Source: Paracoccus litorisediminis
GTDB lineage: Bacteria; Pseudomonadota; Alphaproteobacteria; Rhodobacterales; Rhodobacteraceae
DNA length: 64,000 nucleotides
NCBI RefSeq assembly: GCF_009711205.1
Contig: NZ_WMIG01000001.1
Span: 248,001 to 312,000 of the forward strand
Direction: 5' to 3'
The position numbers and the translations under genes are program-made. This document shows, one piece after another, positions 1-10,086 of this stretch (position 1 is its first letter; every line of letters begins with the position of its first letter). The notes beneath the pieces were generated by a model. The model had not been told where the DNA came from. It searched no databases and saw nothing but the letters and a program-made list of their open reading frames with translations.

Positions 1-56
1 GGCTGGCCCGGCAATTCCTCGTCGGGAACGGGCGTCAGATAGGGAACTTTGGTCAT
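1..56 (-). CDS. scpA: Probable segregation/condensation protein A, N-terminus only
   Basis: Only the first 18 codons lie in the window (MTKVPYLTPVPDEELPGQ), on the minus strand and running off the left edge. No domain is visible. The call rests on position: in Rhodobacteraceae the order SPOR protein, nagZ, scpA, scpB is common, and this start codon lies 58 bp after the nagZ stop in the same direction. If correct, it would be the kleisin partner of SMC in chromosome segregation. It could equally be another short-leader gene; confidence in the product is low, but an ATG-initiated reading frame is clear. Confidence 0.45.
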   Translation of the reverse strand, partial: MTKVPYLTPVPDEELPGQ

Positions 57-114
57 TTCAATTCAGGCCGATTGTGTCGGCCGAGAATCGGGCATCGGGT
101 CGGCCAAGTCAATC

Positions 115-1101
115 TTACGCGGCCAACCCGCCAAGCGCACGCAATTCGGCACGCATATCCGCGGTTTCCAGCGTATCTGCGGGCTGCCGCAGCGCCGAGG
201 CCCGCACCCCACGGCGCAGTGTTTCGGCTGAAGCCGCACCCGCCGCAGCGACGATGCTTTCCATCTGGGCCAATGTCTCATTGCAGGACAGGACCAGATC
301 ACAACCCGCCGCGATGGTCGCCGCAGCGCGTTCAGCCGGCGTGCCCGACAGCGCCTCCATGCCGATATCGTCCGACATGAGCAGCCCGTCAAAACCGATC
401 CGGTTGCGGATCATCGCAATCATCGGGGCCGAAGCCGTCGTCGGAGCCTCATCCACGGCGGTGAAGCGGATATGCGCGGTCATCGCCATCGGCAGGTCCG
501 AAAGCGCGCGGAAGGGCGCGAAGTCGGTCTGATCCAGCTCGTCCAACGTGGCATCGACGACCGGAAGGTCCTTGTGGCTGTCCACCCGCGCGCGGCCATG
601 GCCCGGCATGTGCTTGATGACCGGCAAGACGCCCGCCGCCAGCATCGCATCGGCGGCGATCCGGCCCAGTCGGATGACGCTTTGCGCATCCGTGCCAAGG
701 CAGCGGTTGCGCAGGAAAGGATGGGTATCCTCGCGCGCAATGTCCAGAACCGGTGCGCAATCCGAATCGATCCCCATCTCGCGCAGCTCGCGCGCCATCA
801 GATGATGGTGCAACCAGATCGCACGGTCGCCATTCGCGGCCTGATCCAGCGGCGCGGGCCAATCGGTCCAATGCGGCGCGCGCATACGTTGCACACGCCC
901 GCCTTCCTGATCGATCAGCACCGGCGCGTCACGGCCCACCGCGTCGCGCAGCTCCGAGGTCAGGCGGCGCAGGCGTTCGGGCGTGTCGATATTGCGCCCG
1001 AACAGGATGAAACCCCAAGGATCGGCAGCGCGAAAGAAATCGCGCTCGGCCGCGGAAAGGTCGGGCCCGGCGATACCGCCAAGAATCGTCGCATTGGTCA
1101 T
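115..1101 (-). CDS. nagZ: Beta-N-acetylhexosaminidase (glycoside hydrolase family 3)
   Basis: This 328-residue GH3 enzyme removes the terminal beta-1,4-linked N-acetylglucosamine from anhydro-muropeptides during peptidoglycan recycling in the cytoplasm. Visible signatures are IDQEGG near residue 63, KHMPGHG near 163, the DSHKDLP loop near 174 that carries the Asp/His acid-base pair, and the SDD segment near 243 that holds the nucleophilic aspartate. The length is normal for short NagZ proteins and there is no signal peptide. It starts 5 bp after the SPOR-domain gene stop and is followed by the probable scpA, so the three read as one operon with argS. No key residue is missing. Confidence 0.95.
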   Translation of the reverse strand: MTNATILGGIAGPDLSAAERDFFRAADPWGFILFGRNIDTPERLRRLTSELRDAVGRDAPVLIDQEGGRVQRMRAPHWTDWPAPLDQAANGDRAIWLHHHLMARELREMGIDSDCAPVLDIAREDTHPFLRNRCLGTDAQSVIRLGRIAADAMLAAGVLPVIKHMPGHGRARVDSHKDLPVVDATLDELDQTDFAPFRALSDLPMAMTAHIRFTAVDEAPTTASAPMIAMIRNRIGFDGLLMSDDIGMEALSGTPAERAAATIAAGCDLVLSCNETLAQMESIVAAAGAASAETLRRGVRASALRQPADTLETADMRAELRALGGLAA

Positions 1102-1106
1102 TGTGC

Positions 1107-2279
1107 TTACTTCGCCGTTGCCGGGATACAGTCGATGCCGCCCGCGATCAGGGCCGCGCAGAACTTGCGTGCCTCATCCTTGGATGCAAAGCCGCCCGCG
1201 CGCAGACGCCAGAAGGTGCGGCCACCGCTTTGCGCTTCCTGCACGATGCGGGACTTGCCGTCAAAAAGACCGCCGAACTTGCCCGCAACACGCTTCCATT
1301 CGCCCTTGGCCAGCGCATCGCTGTCGAAGGCACCGATCTGGACCATGGCCGAACCCGAGGCGACCTTGGCAGGCGCCGGTTCCTCGGCGACAGCCGGTTC
1401 GGGTGCGGGGCGGCTGGCGGCGACAGCAGGCGCTGCGTCGGTGGCGACGGTCTGGGCGCTGGCAACACGGCGCGGACGCGGCGCGGGGCGGGGCGATTCC
1501 TGCACTGCCGCAGCGACCGGGACCGGAACCATGGCATTCGCCTCGGCCAGGGCCTGATTGATCGCAACGTCCTGGGTTTCGCGCCCGGCCAGATCGGTCA
1601 GAACCTCGTTCACCGGGGCTTCGCCAGCGGCGGGCACGTCCGAGATCACGGCGGTGTCGATCGCCTCATCGGGTTCGATCGTCGATTCCGCCAAAGCAGC
1701 CGCCTCGCCATCCGGCAGGGGGATGACGCGGGCGGTATCGTCCAGCAGCGGCAGTTCAACGGGATTGGCCGGCTTCTGCGCAGTCGCGCCGAATTCGCCC
1801 ATGGCCAGATCCTGCGTTTCAAGCCCGGTCGCAACCGGGGCAATCGCCACCTTGTCAGCGACCTTGGCGGCATTTCCGGCGGCAACGCCGTTCACGGCCA
1901 GCCCGGTGCGGTCGGTCAGTTCCCCGCCCGGATCGGTGGGGGCGGTGCGCGCCTCGCCCTGCATCGAGCGGATGACCGGCACGCCGGACACATCCCGGAC
2001 CGCCAGCTTGAACGCCCAGACCGCAAGGATGATGATCAACCCCACGGAAACCAGCGCGCCAAGGTAATGGGTCAGCCGCGAGATCCGCGCCAGCAGCGTC
2101 TGCGGCTCGGTCGCGACCCCGCGATGCGCATCGGCATAGCGGGGATCGTCCCAGTCCTCTTCCTGCCACTCTTCCTGGTAGCCGGAATTCTGCGCGTCCT
2201 GGCCATAGGGGAAATCCTGCGCGTAGCGTTGCGGCTGCGCGCCCTGAAAACCGCCGGAGCGGAAGTCTACGATTGCCAT
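1107..2279 (-). CDS. SPOR domain-containing membrane protein
   Basis: This 390-residue protein has a cytoplasmic N-terminus rich in Gln/Tyr/Asp, one transmembrane helix near residues 73-93, a long acidic Ala/Pro linker and a C-terminal SPOR domain of about 75 residues beginning VQIGAFDS. SPOR domains bind glycan strands stripped of stem peptides at division sites, so a septal cell-wall role is likely. I chose the ATG at 2279 because GGCAGGCAGG lies just upstream; an in-frame GTG at 2330 would add 17 residues but has no clear ribosome site. It lies between argS and nagZ in one operon. Confidence 0.88.
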   Translation of the reverse strand: MAIVDFRSGGFQGAQPQRYAQDFPYGQDAQNSGYQEEWQEEDWDDPRYADAHRGVATEPQTLLARISRLTHYLGALVSVGLIIILAVWAFKLAVRDVSGVPVIRSMQGEARTAPTDPGGELTDRTGLAVNGVAAGNAAKVADKVAIAPVATGLETQDLAMGEFGATAQKPANPVELPLLDDTARVIPLPDGEAAALAESTIEPDEAIDTAVISDVPAAGEAPVNEVLTDLAGRETQDVAINQALAEANAMVPVPVAAAVQESPRPAPRPRRVASAQTVATDAAPAVAASRPAPEPAVAEEPAPAKVASGSAMVQIGAFDSDALAKGEWKRVAGKFGGLFDGKSRIVQEAQSGGRTFWRLRAGGFASKDEARKFCAALIAGGIDCIPATAK

Positions 2280-2346
2280 TCCTGCCTGCCTGCCGGTTTG
2301 CCCGGTGTCTGTCGTTGCACTGCTCGACACCGGCAGGACGCTGTTT

Positions 2347-4092
2347 TCAGCGCATCTCTTTGGCCGGGGTCACGCCCAAGATAGCAAGGCCCGCCGAAAT
2401 GACAACGCCGACGGACCGCGCCAGCGCGATTTTCGCGGCAGTTGCGGCAGGATCGCCATCCTGCACGAAGCGCAAGGACAGCTCATCATTGCCGCGATTC
2501 CACAGCGAATGAAGTTCCGAGGCGATATCATACAGATAGAACGCAATCCTGTGCGGCTCATGAGCCCGCGCCGCGATTTCAACCGTGCGTGGCCATTCGG
2601 CAACTTTCCGGGCCATTTCCAGTTCGGCCGGATGGCTCAGCAGGGCCAGATCGGCACCGGCAAGGGACGCGTCATCGGTCGCAACGCCGCCTTCGGTTGC
2701 CTTGTTCAGCACCGAATTGATGCGGGCATTGGCGTATTGCACATACCAGACCGGGTTGTCCTTGGACTGCTCCAGCACCTTGTCAAAGTCGAAATCCAGC
2801 GCCGCGTCGTTCTTGCGGGTCAGCATGTGGAAACGGGTCACATCGGCGCCCGCCTGTTCGACCACGTCGCGCAGCGTGACAAAGTTCCCTGCCCGCTTCG
2901 ACATCTTGAAGGGCTCGCCGTTCTTGAACAGCTTCACCAGCTGGATCAGCTTGACGTCCAGCGGCACACGGCCATCCGACAGCGCGGCGACGGCAGCGGT
3001 CATGCGCTTGACATAGCCGCCGTGATCCGCGCCGAACACGTCGATAAGCTGGTCGAAGCCACGGTCGATCTTGTCCCAGTGATAGGCGATATCGGGCGCG
3101 AAATAGGTCCATGCCCCGTCCGATTTCATCACCGGACGGTCCACGTCATCGCCATGCGCGGTCGAGCGGAACAGCGTCTGTTCGCGCGGCTCCCAATCCT
3201 CGGGGGTCTTGCCCTTCGGCGGCTCCAGCACGCCCTCATAGATCAGCCCGGCTTCGCGCAGACGGGCAATCGCCGCCTCGATCCGACCGGTGCCGTAAAG
3301 CGCCTTCTCGCTGGAGAAGACGTCCATATGCACGTTCAGCAGCGCCAGATCCTGACGGATCATGTCCATCATCCGGGCCGAGGCAAAATCGCGGACCTCG
3401 ATCAGCCAGTCGGATTCCGGCTTGTCCAGCAGGCTGTCGCCATATTTTTCCTTCAGCGCCTCACCGACCGGGATCAGGTAATCGCCGGGATAAAGCCCCT
3501 CGCGGATTTCGGGCTCAAGGCCGTTCGCCTCGCGGTAGCGTTCATAGGCCGAGCGCGCCAGCACATCGACCTGCGCGCCGCCGTCGTTGATGTAATATTC
3601 GCGGGTGACGTCATAGCCGGCAAAATCCAGCAACGAGGCCAGCGCATCGCCAAAGACCGCGCCGCGGGTATGGCCGACATGCATCGGGCCGGTCGGGTTG
3701 GCGCTGACAAACTCGACGTTGATCTTGGTGCCCTTGCCCAGTTCCGAACGCCCGAAATCGGCGCCTTCGCCCAGCGCGGCGCGCAGCACGCCCTGCCATT
3801 CGGACGGCGCAAGGCGCAGGTTCAGGAAGCCCGGACCAGCGACATCAGCCGCGGTGATGCGGGGATCGGCGGCCAGCCGGGCGGCCAGCGCCTCGGCGAT
3901 CTCGCGCGGCTTCTTTCCGGCGGGCTTGGCCAGCACCATGGCGGCATTGGTCGCCATGTCACCATGGGCGGCGTCTCGCGGCGGCTCGACCGTCACGGCA
4001 GCGGTTTCGAGACCCGCGGGCAGCTCGCCCGCCAGTTCCATCTGGGCCAGCGCGTCGATCACGAGCGCGCGGATATCCGAAAAGAGGTTCAT
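2347..4092 (-). CDS. argS: Arginine--tRNA ligase
   Basis: Class I arginyl-tRNA synthetase of 581 residues, charging tRNA-Arg in the cytoplasm. An N-terminal additional domain is followed by the catalytic core with the HVGH signature at residues 138-141 and a KMSKRAGN signature about residue 395. The C-terminal part is the DALR anticodon-binding domain. The start MNLFSDIR matches the usual ArgS beginning; ATGs at 4101 and 4155 would add residues that look non-coding. The SPOR-domain gene starts about 68 bp downstream of the stop. Confidence 0.97.
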   Translation of the reverse strand: MNLFSDIRALVIDALAQMELAGELPAGLETAAVTVEPPRDAAHGDMATNAAMVLAKPAGKKPREIAEALAARLAADPRITAADVAGPGFLNLRLAPSEWQGVLRAALGEGADFGRSELGKGTKINVEFVSANPTGPMHVGHTRGAVFGDALASLLDFAGYDVTREYYINDGGAQVDVLARSAYERYREANGLEPEIREGLYPGDYLIPVGEALKEKYGDSLLDKPESDWLIEVRDFASARMMDMIRQDLALLNVHMDVFSSEKALYGTGRIEAAIARLREAGLIYEGVLEPPKGKTPEDWEPREQTLFRSTAHGDDVDRPVMKSDGAWTYFAPDIAYHWDKIDRGFDQLIDVFGADHGGYVKRMTAAVAALSDGRVPLDVKLIQLVKLFKNGEPFKMSKRAGNFVTLRDVVEQAGADVTRFHMLTRKNDAALDFDFDKVLEQSKDNPVWYVQYANARINSVLNKATEGGVATDDASLAGADLALLSHPAELEMARKVAEWPRTVEIAARAHEPHRIAFYLYDIASELHSLWNRGNDELSLRFVQDGDPAATAAKIALARSVGVVISAGLAILGVTPAKEMR

Positions 4093-4155
4093 CGCATCCA
4101 TCCGTAAATTCGCTGCGGGATACCGCCTGCGCTTGGGGGCCGTCAACCGCACCAA

Positions 4156-6105
4156 TCATCGCGGCTGCTCGGTGGGTGGGCGCGGGTTGCCCATATTGGC
4201 AAAGATTGTGCGTGTATCTTCGGGTGCGCGCCCCAGACAGACCATACCGGCAGGCAGGCCCGTGGGTGTGCCTGCATCGGCTTCGCTTTCGTCCCTACGC
4301 TCGACCTCGGGTGCGTCGGGCGGGGCCAGCGCAATGATCCGGCTGCCCGCACGCGCCACGATCCGCGCCTCGTCCGAAACAAAAGCCACCTTGCCGCGAT
4401 CGACCACGGCCAGCGGAATGGCCCCGGCCCGGCTCTCGCGCCAATGCGCCAGCGTGTATTCCGCCGTCAGCCGCGTGGTGCGGAACCGCCAGCCCGCCTC
4501 CAGCAGCGCCAGATATTGCGAGAGTGTCCGACCGCCGCTGATCCCCTGCCCGCCAAGCTGAATGGGCAGGGCATAGCGGGCGACCTCGTCCTTTTCGCGC
4601 GTCACCTGCCAGATCGCGTCGCGGCCCAGTTCGGGGGTCAGGTCGGTGGCCACCAGCGTGTTATAGGCGTCGTTGTCCGAAGCCGAGAGCAGCGCGTTAT
4701 AGGCGACAAGGCCGACACTTGTTTCTGCGGCCTCGGACAGGATGTCGCCATAATAGTATTTCAGCCCGGCGTGGCGCGCCGACAGCAGGCGGCTGCGGTT
4801 CGGGTCGACGATCACCACATCTACCCCGGCCTTTTCCAATGCCTGCGCCAAACCGGTCGAGAATTCGGAGCCGCCGACAATGATCAGCCCCGGCCTGTCG
4901 CCCGAGGCCAGCCCCAGCCATCGCGCCATCGGCCCCAGCGTGAAGCCATGCAGCACCACCGTCGCCACCACCAGCACAAAGGCCAGCGGCACCAGCAGCG
5001 CCCCGTCCGCGATCCCTTCGGCGACCAGCCTTTCGGCAAATATCCCCGAGATCGCGACCAACACCACCCCGCGCGGACCGGTGAATGCGATCAGCGCCTT
5101 TTCCCGCCAAGGCAGCCCGGTCCCGATCAACGCCACATAGACCGTCAGGGGGCGCACGATCAGGATCACCGACAGCACGAATGCCACGGCGCGCCAGTCC
5201 AGCAGTTGCAGCGTCTCGAACCGGAAACCGGCGCCCAGCAGGATGAACACCCCCGATACCAGCAGGATCGTGGCGCTTTCCTTGAAGCGGTGGATTTCGG
5301 TGTAGCTGGGCAGGTTGGCATTGGCGATCAGCAGACCCATGACCGTCACCGTCAGCAGGCCGCTTTCATCCAGAACGGCATTGGCCCCGGGAAAGGCACC
5401 CAGCACGGTGACGAACAGCAGCGGCACCTTCATGTATTCGGGGACCAGATTGCGGCGGAACGCCGTGACGATCCCCGCCCCGGAGGCAAGGCCCAAGGCC
5501 AGCGCGAAACCCACGCCCGAGATCAGCTTCCACAAGGCCTCCGCCCCGCCAAGGTTCTGATGGCCGACCAGCACCACCAGCAACGCCAGCACGGCGGCCA
5601 GCCCGCCAAGCGCGTCGTTGACGATGGCCTCCCATTGCAGGGCCTGCGCGGGGCGGGGTTGCAGCCGCGCCTGACGCAGCAGAGGCGCGATGACGGTCGG
5701 CCCGGTCACGATCATGATGCCGCCAAAGACGATCGCCGCCTCCCATTGCAGGCCCGCGATCCGGTTCAGCGCCAGGGCCGACAGCGCCCAGCCCAGCGGC
5801 GCGCCGATATAGACCAGATGCCGGACGGCGGCCTTGGCGTCGTGCAATTCGCGGAAGTTCAGCGTCAGCCCACCCTCGAACAGGATGATCGCCACGGCTA
5901 GCGAGATCATCGGCTCCAGCAGCGGACCGATATCGCGTGAGGGCACGAAAAACCCGGTGACCGGGCCCAGTAGCAGGCCCGTAGCCAGCATCAGCACAAT
6001 CGCCGGGATGCGGAAACGCCATGCCAGCCATTGCGCCCCGATCCCGGCAATTCCGACGATTGCAAAAGCCTCCATCGGGCTCAGCCCGGCAATCTCGGCA
6101 GCCAT
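4156..6105 (-). CDS. Cation:proton antiporter with RCK (TrkA-N) domain
   Basis: This 649-residue membrane protein exchanges monovalent cations for protons. The first 400 residues contain about 12 hydrophobic segments of the CPA Na+/H+ exchanger type. A Rossmann-like RCK domain follows, with GLIIVGGSEF then VVIVDPN, and then a TrkA-C-like tail. It resembles the CPA1 proteins with a cytoplasmic nucleotide-binding domain. I chose the ATG at 6105, with GAGG seven bases upstream; an in-frame ATG at 6144 would add a leader that does not look coding. argS starts 63 bp downstream on the same strand. The cation cannot be told from sequence. Confidence 0.85.
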   Translation of the reverse strand: MAAEIAGLSPMEAFAIVGIAGIGAQWLAWRFRIPAIVLMLATGLLLGPVTGFFVPSRDIGPLLEPMISLAVAIILFEGGLTLNFRELHDAKAAVRHLVYIGAPLGWALSALALNRIAGLQWEAAIVFGGIMIVTGPTVIAPLLRQARLQPRPAQALQWEAIVNDALGGLAAVLALLVVLVGHQNLGGAEALWKLISGVGFALALGLASGAGIVTAFRRNLVPEYMKVPLLFVTVLGAFPGANAVLDESGLLTVTVMGLLIANANLPSYTEIHRFKESATILLVSGVFILLGAGFRFETLQLLDWRAVAFVLSVILIVRPLTVYVALIGTGLPWREKALIAFTGPRGVVLVAISGIFAERLVAEGIADGALLVPLAFVLVVATVVLHGFTLGPMARWLGLASGDRPGLIIVGGSEFSTGLAQALEKAGVDVVIVDPNRSRLLSARHAGLKYYYGDILSEAAETSVGLVAYNALLSASDNDAYNTLVATDLTPELGRDAIWQVTREKDEVARYALPIQLGGQGISGGRTLSQYLALLEAGWRFRTTRLTAEYTLAHWRESRAGAIPLAVVDRGKVAFVSDEARIVARAGSRIIALAPPDAPEVERRDESEADAGTPTGLPAGMVCLGRAPEDTRTIFANMGNPRPPTEQPR

Positions 6106-6382
6106 CCAAATCCTCGCGACAGGCAGACCTGCGGTCCGAACCACCGCCCAAGATGTTCTGTCCCGTCGTGGCAGTCACGGAAAATCTGCGATCAGATTGA
6201 CGCGCCGCCCGATTTCGGTTAGGTCCACAGCCGTCTGCATCCGGCAGACAAGGCGAGGGGCGTGCGGAGATTGCGTCCCGAACCGTCGTTTTCGGACCTT
6301 CGAATAGAAGCAGGGCCCGTTCACGGCGATGGACGCAGGACCAGCGCAGTAAACATTCTGCGCGTTTACACGAAAGCCCCGA

Positions 6383-8461
6383 ATGACCAAGTTTACCGAT
6401 CTGAAGCTGGACCCCAAGGTTCTGAAAGCCGTCATCGAGGCGGGCTACGAAACCCCCACGCCGATTCAGGCCGGGGCGATTCCGCCCGCGCTTGAAGGTC
6501 GCGACGTGCTGGGCATCGCCCAGACCGGCACCGGCAAGACCGCCAGCTTCACCCTGCCGATGATCACGCTTCTGGGCCGTGGCCGGGCGCGGGCGCGGAT
6601 GCCGCGCAGCCTCGTGCTATGCCCGACGCGTGAACTGGCCGCACAGGTCGCCGAGAATTTCGACGTCTATGCCAAGCATACCCGCCTGACCAAGGCGCTG
6701 CTGATCGGCGGCGTCAGCTTCAACGAACAGGACAAGCTGATCGACCGTGGCGTCGACGTGCTAATCGCCACTCCGGGTCGCCTTCTGGACCATTTCGAAC
6801 GCGGCAAGCTGCTGCTGACCGGTGTGCAGATCATGGTCGTCGACGAAGCCGACCGGATGCTGGACATGGGCTTCATCCCCGATATCGAGCGCATCTTCCA
6901 GCTGACACCCTTTACCCGCCAGACGCTGTTCTTCAGCGCCACCATGGCCCCGGAAATTGAGCGTATCACCGACACCTTCCTGCATTCGCCCGAGCGGATC
7001 GAGGTCGCGCGTCAGGCCACCACCAGCGAAACCATCACCCAGAAGCTGGTAGAGATCACGCCCACCCGTCGCGACCAGTCGGCCAAGCAGAAGCGTGAGC
7101 TGCTGCGCGCCATGATCCGCGCCGAGGGTGAGGAACTGAAGAACGCCATCATCTTCTGCAACCGCAAGACGGATGTGGATATCGTCGCCAAGTCGCTGAA
7201 AGCGCATGGTTTTGACGCCGCTCCGATCCATGGCGATCTGGACCAGCGCCACCGCATGGCGACGCTGGACGATTTCCGCGAGGGCAAACTGCGCTTCCTC
7301 GTGGCCTCGGACGTTGCCGCGCGCGGACTGGATATTCCGGCCGTCAGCCACGTCTTCAATTTTGACCTGCCCTCGCATGCCGAAGATTACGTCCACCGCA
7401 TCGGCCGCACCGGCCGGGCCGGGCGCCTTGGCACTGCCATCTCGATCTCGACGCCCATGGACGAAAAATACCTCACCGCTATTGAGTCGCTGGTCAAACA
7501 GACCCTGCCCCGCGCTGAAATCCCCGAAGGGTTCACCCTGTCCTCGGCCGCGCAGAATGCGCCGCGTGCACCGCGTGAAACCGGTAGCCGTCGTGGCGAA
7601 CGCACCCGTGACCGTCGCGGCCGCCGCGATGATAGCGAGCAGCGTCCGCAGCCGCCGGTCGAAGTCAAAGCCGCCGCCGAACCCCGCCCCGCCCGTGAGG
7701 AACGTCGTGAGGAGCGCCGCGAAGAACGTCGTGAGGAGCGCCGCGAAGATCGTCGGGATGACCGCCAGGAGCGCCGCGAGCGTAGCCATGACCGTGGTCA
7801 CGAGCGTCGGGACGACCGCCGCCCCGATCGCAACGCCGTCATGGGCATGGGCGACCACGTTCCCGAATTCATGACCCGCAGCTTCCGTCCGGCATTGTTC
7901 GACCAATTCGACGAGCCTCAGGCCGCACCGGCCAAGCCCGCAGCCGAGGCTCCGGTCGTTGTCGAAGTAGCACCGGTCGCGCAAACCGCGCCGGTCGCCA
8001 GTCCGGTTGCTGCCGAACCGGCAGGCAAGCCCAAGCGCAGCCGCTCGCGTAAATCCGCGCCCAAAGACAACGCACCCGCGCCGGTCGAAACCGTGGTCCT
8101 GCCCGAATCCGCCGTCGAAGCGCCTGTTGCCGCTGAAACCGCTGGGATCGCACCGGCAGTAGAGACCATCGAGGCCGAAGCGCCCGCGAAAAAGCCTGCG
8201 CGCAGCCGCAAGCCGCGCGCAACCAAGGCCAAGGCCGAAACCGCTGCTGCAGAGCAGGTCGAGGCCGCTCCCGTGGCGACCGATGCTCCGGCAGCCGAAG
8301 GCGAGGTGGTCAAGCCCAAGCGCAAACCGGCGGCCCGCAAGGCCACCGCCAAGGCCGAGCCCAAGGCTCCGGCCGCGCGCAAACCCCGGACCCGCAAGCC
8401 CAAGGCTGCGGCGACCGAGGCCGCGCAGCCCGTCGCGGACAACACCACCGCCGAGGCCTGA
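6383..8461 (+). CDS. rhlE: DEAD-box ATP-dependent RNA helicase, RhlE type
   Basis: This 692-residue RNA helicase shows all canonical motifs: the Q motif TPTPIQ near 24, AQTGTGKT at 46-53, PTREL at 81, TPGR at 130, DEAD at 154-157, SAT at 185, and HRIGRTGRAG near 335-345. Such helicases unwind structured RNA in ribosome assembly and decay. After residue about 400 it becomes a long low-complexity tail: first an Arg/Glu block built on RREE repeats, then an Ala/Pro/Lys-rich region with RKPR and RKPK basic clusters, likely RNA-binding. The tail roughly doubles the usual core length of 380-400. lnt follows after 9 bp and may be co-transcribed. Confidence 0.95.
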   Translation: MTKFTDLKLDPKVLKAVIEAGYETPTPIQAGAIPPALEGRDVLGIAQTGTGKTASFTLPMITLLGRGRARARMPRSLVLCPTRELAAQVAENFDVYAKHTRLTKALLIGGVSFNEQDKLIDRGVDVLIATPGRLLDHFERGKLLLTGVQIMVVDEADRMLDMGFIPDIERIFQLTPFTRQTLFFSATMAPEIERITDTFLHSPERIEVARQATTSETITQKLVEITPTRRDQSAKQKRELLRAMIRAEGEELKNAIIFCNRKTDVDIVAKSLKAHGFDAAPIHGDLDQRHRMATLDDFREGKLRFLVASDVAARGLDIPAVSHVFNFDLPSHAEDYVHRIGRTGRAGRLGTAISISTPMDEKYLTAIESLVKQTLPRAEIPEGFTLSSAAQNAPRAPRETGSRRGERTRDRRGRRDDSEQRPQPPVEVKAAAEPRPAREERREERREERREERREDRRDDRQERRERSHDRGHERRDDRRPDRNAVMGMGDHVPEFMTRSFRPALFDQFDEPQAAPAKPAAEAPVVVEVAPVAQTAPVASPVAAEPAGKPKRSRSRKSAPKDNAPAPVETVVLPESAVEAPVAAETAGIAPAVETIEAEAPAKKPARSRKPRATKAKAETAAAEQVEAAPVATDAPAAEGEVVKPKRKPAARKATAKAEPKAPAARKPRTRKPKAAATEAAQPVADNTTAEA
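7701..7748 (+). repeat. Perfect 24-bp tandem duplication inside the helicase tail
   Basis: A 24-bp unit beginning AACGTCGTGAGGAGCGCC occurs twice in direct succession, at 7701-7724 and 7725-7748, with degenerate copies on both sides. It encodes eight residues (RREERREE pattern) in frame, so expansion or contraction changes only the length of the charged tail. Confidence 0.9.
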
Positions 8462-8470
8462 TTTCGGCCC

Positions 8471-10021
8471 ATGCCCGCCGTGGCAGAACACCAACTCCAT
8501 GACCGGAGCGGCCGACCGCCGCTTCGGTCTTTGGCATTCGATCTGGCGCTTGGCGCAATAGCGGCCCTTGGACAGGCACCATGGAACCTGTGGTTCCTGA
8601 CCGTCGCGGCACTGGCTGTCCTGTGCCATCGCATCGCCCGCGCCCGCAGCCCTCGCGCAGCCGCATGGCACGCGCTGATTGCCGGTCTCGGCCAATTCGC
8701 CGTCGCCATGTCATGGATCGTCGAGCCCTTCCTTGTCGAGCCGGATCGCTATGGCTGGATGGCTCCCTTTGCCCTGATCTTCATGGCCGCAGGCGGAGCG
8801 ATCTTCTGGGCGGTTCCGGGCTGGCTTTCAGCCCGCCTCGCCCCCGGTTTCGCGCGACAAGCAGCAGCCTTTGCCGCACTGATGGTGCTGTCTGACTGGC
8901 TGCGTGGCTGGATCTTCACCGGCCTGCCCTGGGCGCTGAGCGGTCATATCTGGATCGAGACGCCCGCCGGTCAGATCGCAGCCACCTTCGGCGCGCTAGG
9001 GCTGTCGGCGCTGACCATGCTGGCAGCCTGCCTGCCCGTCCTGTTCTGGCGCTCCAGCCCGCCCCTGCGCGCCGCCCTGCCGGGTGCCGTGCTGTCGCTG
9101 CTGGTCATCGCCACCGCTTGGACCGCAGGCCTTGCCCGCCTGTCGCAGCCTCTGCCGCCCGATACCGACCATCACCTGCGCCTGATCCAGCCCAATGCCA
9201 CGCAGGCGCTGAAATGGGACCCCTATTGGTCCGAGATCTTCTTTCGCCGCCTGATGGAGTTGTCCGCAGCCCGCGACACCGACCGCCCCGCGCCGGATGC
9301 GGTGATCTGGCCGGAAACCGCGGTGAACTTCCTGCTGGAGCAATCGGGAACGGCGCCGCAGGACATCTCGACCTATGTCGGCAGCCCCGTCATCCTGGGC
9401 ATCCAGCGGGTCGAGGGTGAACGTTACTTCAACAGCCTGACCGAGTTTTCCGCCCAAGGCATCGGCCCGGTCTATGACAAGTTCCACCTTGTGCCTTTTG
9501 GCGAATACACCCCTTGGGGCGACCAGCTGTCGCGTTTTGGCATCCGCGCTTTTGCCGCGCAGCACGGTTTCGGCTACTCGCCCGGACATGGCCCGGCGGT
9601 GATACGTTATGGCGCGCTGCCCCCGGTCCAGCCGCTGATCTGCTACGAGGCCGTGTTCTCGCGGCATCTGGTCGCTGGTCCTGACCGACCGGGCTGGTTG
9701 CTGCAGGTTACGAATGACGGTTGGTTCGGCAATCTATCCGGCCCGTGGCAGCATCTGGCACAGGCACGGCTGCGGTCGATAGAAAGCGGGCTGCCCCTGA
9801 TGCGCGCGGCCAATACCGGCATCTCGGCGGTGATCGACGCCCGGGGCGGTCTGCGGGCAACGCTGGGGCTGAACCTGAGCGGACGGATCGACGCAGCCCT
9901 GCCCGCCGCTCTGCCGCCGACGCCATGGTCACGCTGGGGCGACTGGCCTGCGGTGATTGCAGCCCTCGCATGCGTGATCTGCGCGGCACTGCATCGCAGG
10001 TTGACTGCCCGCAAGGGCTGA
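8471..10021 (+). CDS. lnt: Apolipoprotein N-acyltransferase
   Basis: Inner-membrane enzyme of 516 residues that adds the third acyl chain to the N-terminal cysteine of lipoproteins. The first 225 residues hold six or seven hydrophobic segments; the remainder is the periplasmic nitrilase-fold domain. The catalytic triad is visible: Glu282 in IWPET, Lys337 in YDKFHLVPFGEYTPWG and Cys391 in LICYEAVF. The length is standard. It starts 9 bp after the helicase stop and is followed by metK, an arrangement I recall from related Rhodobacteraceae. Nothing is missing. Confidence 0.96.
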   Translation: MPAVAEHQLHDRSGRPPLRSLAFDLALGAIAALGQAPWNLWFLTVAALAVLCHRIARARSPRAAAWHALIAGLGQFAVAMSWIVEPFLVEPDRYGWMAPFALIFMAAGGAIFWAVPGWLSARLAPGFARQAAAFAALMVLSDWLRGWIFTGLPWALSGHIWIETPAGQIAATFGALGLSALTMLAACLPVLFWRSSPPLRAALPGAVLSLLVIATAWTAGLARLSQPLPPDTDHHLRLIQPNATQALKWDPYWSEIFFRRLMELSAARDTDRPAPDAVIWPETAVNFLLEQSGTAPQDISTYVGSPVILGIQRVEGERYFNSLTEFSAQGIGPVYDKFHLVPFGEYTPWGDQLSRFGIRAFAAQHGFGYSPGHGPAVIRYGALPPVQPLICYEAVFSRHLVAGPDRPGWLLQVTNDGWFGNLSGPWQHLAQARLRSIESGLPLMRAANTGISAVIDARGGLRATLGLNLSGRIDAALPAALPPTPWSRWGDWPAVIAALACVICAALHRRLTARKG

Positions 10022-10039
10022 ACTATCGGTCCTTTCTGA

Positions 10040-10086
10040 CCGTCACAACGGCTTCCTGGCGTGACGGCGTATTTCCAACGGAGCAC
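10040..10086 (+). promoter_or_regulatory. SAM/SAH-type riboswitch in the metK leader
   Basis: CCGTCAC at 10040-10046 pairs with GTGACGG at 10061-10067, enclosing a 14-nt loop AACGGCTTCCTGGC. Inside the loop GCTTCC (10051-10056) can pair with GGAGC at 10080-10084, a pseudoknot that buries the metK Shine-Dalgarno sequence. This hairpin, loop sequence and GGAGCAC tail match my recollection of the SAM/SAH riboswitch class (Rfam RF01727), described upstream of metK in Rhodobacterales. Ligand binding would repress metK translation when SAM is abundant. Confidence 0.92.

Noticed and set aside
6106..6382. RNA element in the 277-bp gap before the DEAD-box helicase
   Set aside because: No convincing conserved hairpin, terminator or small gene could be identified by eye; a cold-responsive leader remains possible but is unsupported.
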